Below the pieces are notes generated by a model. The model made no database searches and was not told the origin of the DNA. It saw only the letters and a list, made by a program, of their open reading frames with translations. 13,108 nt of DNA. Source: CAXMWX01 sp051008185 (GTDB taxonomy: Bacteria; Pseudomonadota; Gammaproteobacteria; Eutrophobiales; Eutrophobiaceae). Positions 12,689-13,108 of this stretch are shown in pieces. Numbering within the stretch: the stretch's first letter is position 1; each line of letters opens with the position of its first letter. Made by a program: the position numbers and the translations under genes. The stretch covers positions 1 through 13,108 of the forward strand of contig JBPCXW010000071.1 in assembly GCA_051008185.1 (NCBI GenBank). The letters run 5' to 3'.

Positions 12689-13108
12689 ATGGCACTAATA
12701 TCATTTCGTGATGCACTGAACCAAGCCATGCATGAAGAAATGCAACGTGATCCCAAGGTCATCATTCTGGGTGAAGATGTTGCCGGTGGTGCCGGTGGGA
12801 CATCGGGTGAAAGCGAAGCGGCCGGCGGTATCTTTGGCGTATCCAGCGGTTTGATGACCCGTTTCGGTCCCGAACGTGTAATTGATACCCCTATTTCCGA
12901 ATCGGCCATCATCGGTGCCGGTGCCGGTGCGGCACTGGCGGGTATGCGCCCTATTGCCGAGTTGATGTTTGCTGATTTTGTCGGGGTATGCATGGATCAG
13001 ATCTACAATCAGACCGCCAAGTTTCGTTATATGTTTGGTGGCAAAAGCAAATGTCCGTTAGTCATACGCACGGCGACCGGTGCCGGCATGAACATGGGAG
13101 CGCAACAC
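12689..13108 (+). CDS. Thiamine-diphosphate dehydrogenase E1 component, beta subunit, 5' part
   Basis: Partial: 140 codons are open to the window edge. It begins MALISFRDALNQAMHEEMQ, then VIILGEDVAGGAGGT, then GIFGVSSGLMTRFGPERVIDTPISESAIIGAGAGAALAGMRPIAELMF, DQIYNQTAKFRYMFGG and VIRTATGAGMNMGAQH. These are the signature blocks of E1 beta subunits (transketolase-like pyrimidine-binding domain), again closest in style to acetoin dehydrogenase AcoB. The Glu of ISESAI is the expected contact to the thiamine aminopyrimidine. It pairs with the upstream alpha subunit as an alpha2beta2 E1. A lipoyl-E2 gene would be expected soon after 13108. Confidence 0.92.
   Translation, partial: MALISFRDALNQAMHEEMQRDPKVIILGEDVAGGAGGTSGESEAAGGIFGVSSGLMTRFGPERVIDTPISESAIIGAGAGAALAGMRPIAELMFADFVGVCMDQIYNQTAKFRYMFGGKSKCPLVIRTATGAGMNMGAQH

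Overview
The window looks like a piece of a gammaproteobacterial chromosome of moderate GC. RNase T and class II PyrC are both close to their Escherichia coli counterparts, there is a TonB-dependent outer-membrane receptor, and genes are tightly packed. Two convergent gene pairs share overlapping stop codons, and pyrC/rnt overlap by ATGA. The species cannot be named from this sequence alone.

Layout. (1) 1-2415 is housekeeping: the 3' part of an MtaD-type adenosine-derivative deaminase (+), running into a convergent pyrC-rnt operon (-). (2) 2416-3106 is a gene-free stretch of about 690 bases that is full of structure. It holds a 128-base nested-palindrome element (2488-2615), then two tandem units (2725-2868 and 2881-3088). 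The two units share almost identical beginnings and almost identical ends, each end being a very stable UUCG-capped terminator hairpin, but their interiors differ. They look like paralogous small-RNA genes or a structured dispersed repeat. This is the least explained part of the window. (3) 3107-7591: an exported SAM-methyltransferase-like protein (-) is divergent from a + strand run of a glyoxalase-II-like hydrolase, a TonB-dependent receptor related to the OprC/NosA copper receptors, and a MaoC-like hotdog protein. (4) 7588-13108 is a probable catabolic cluster: a TetR regulator (-) divergent from two SDR oxidoreductases, a Rieske non-heme-iron oxygenase alpha subunit, and the E1 alpha and E1 beta subunits of an acetoin/2-oxo-acid dehydrogenase. 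E1 beta runs off the window.

How the genes may work together (inference). The TetR protein probably controls the divergent SDR and perhaps the downstream genes. The Rieske oxygenase would oxidise a substrate, the SDRs would oxidise or reduce hydroxyl/keto intermediates, and the thiamine-diphosphate E1 would cleave a 2-oxo or alpha-hydroxyketone intermediate to an acyl-CoA, with E2/E3 expected just downstream. The substrate cannot be told from the sequence. No Rieske beta subunit or electron-transfer partner lies in the window.
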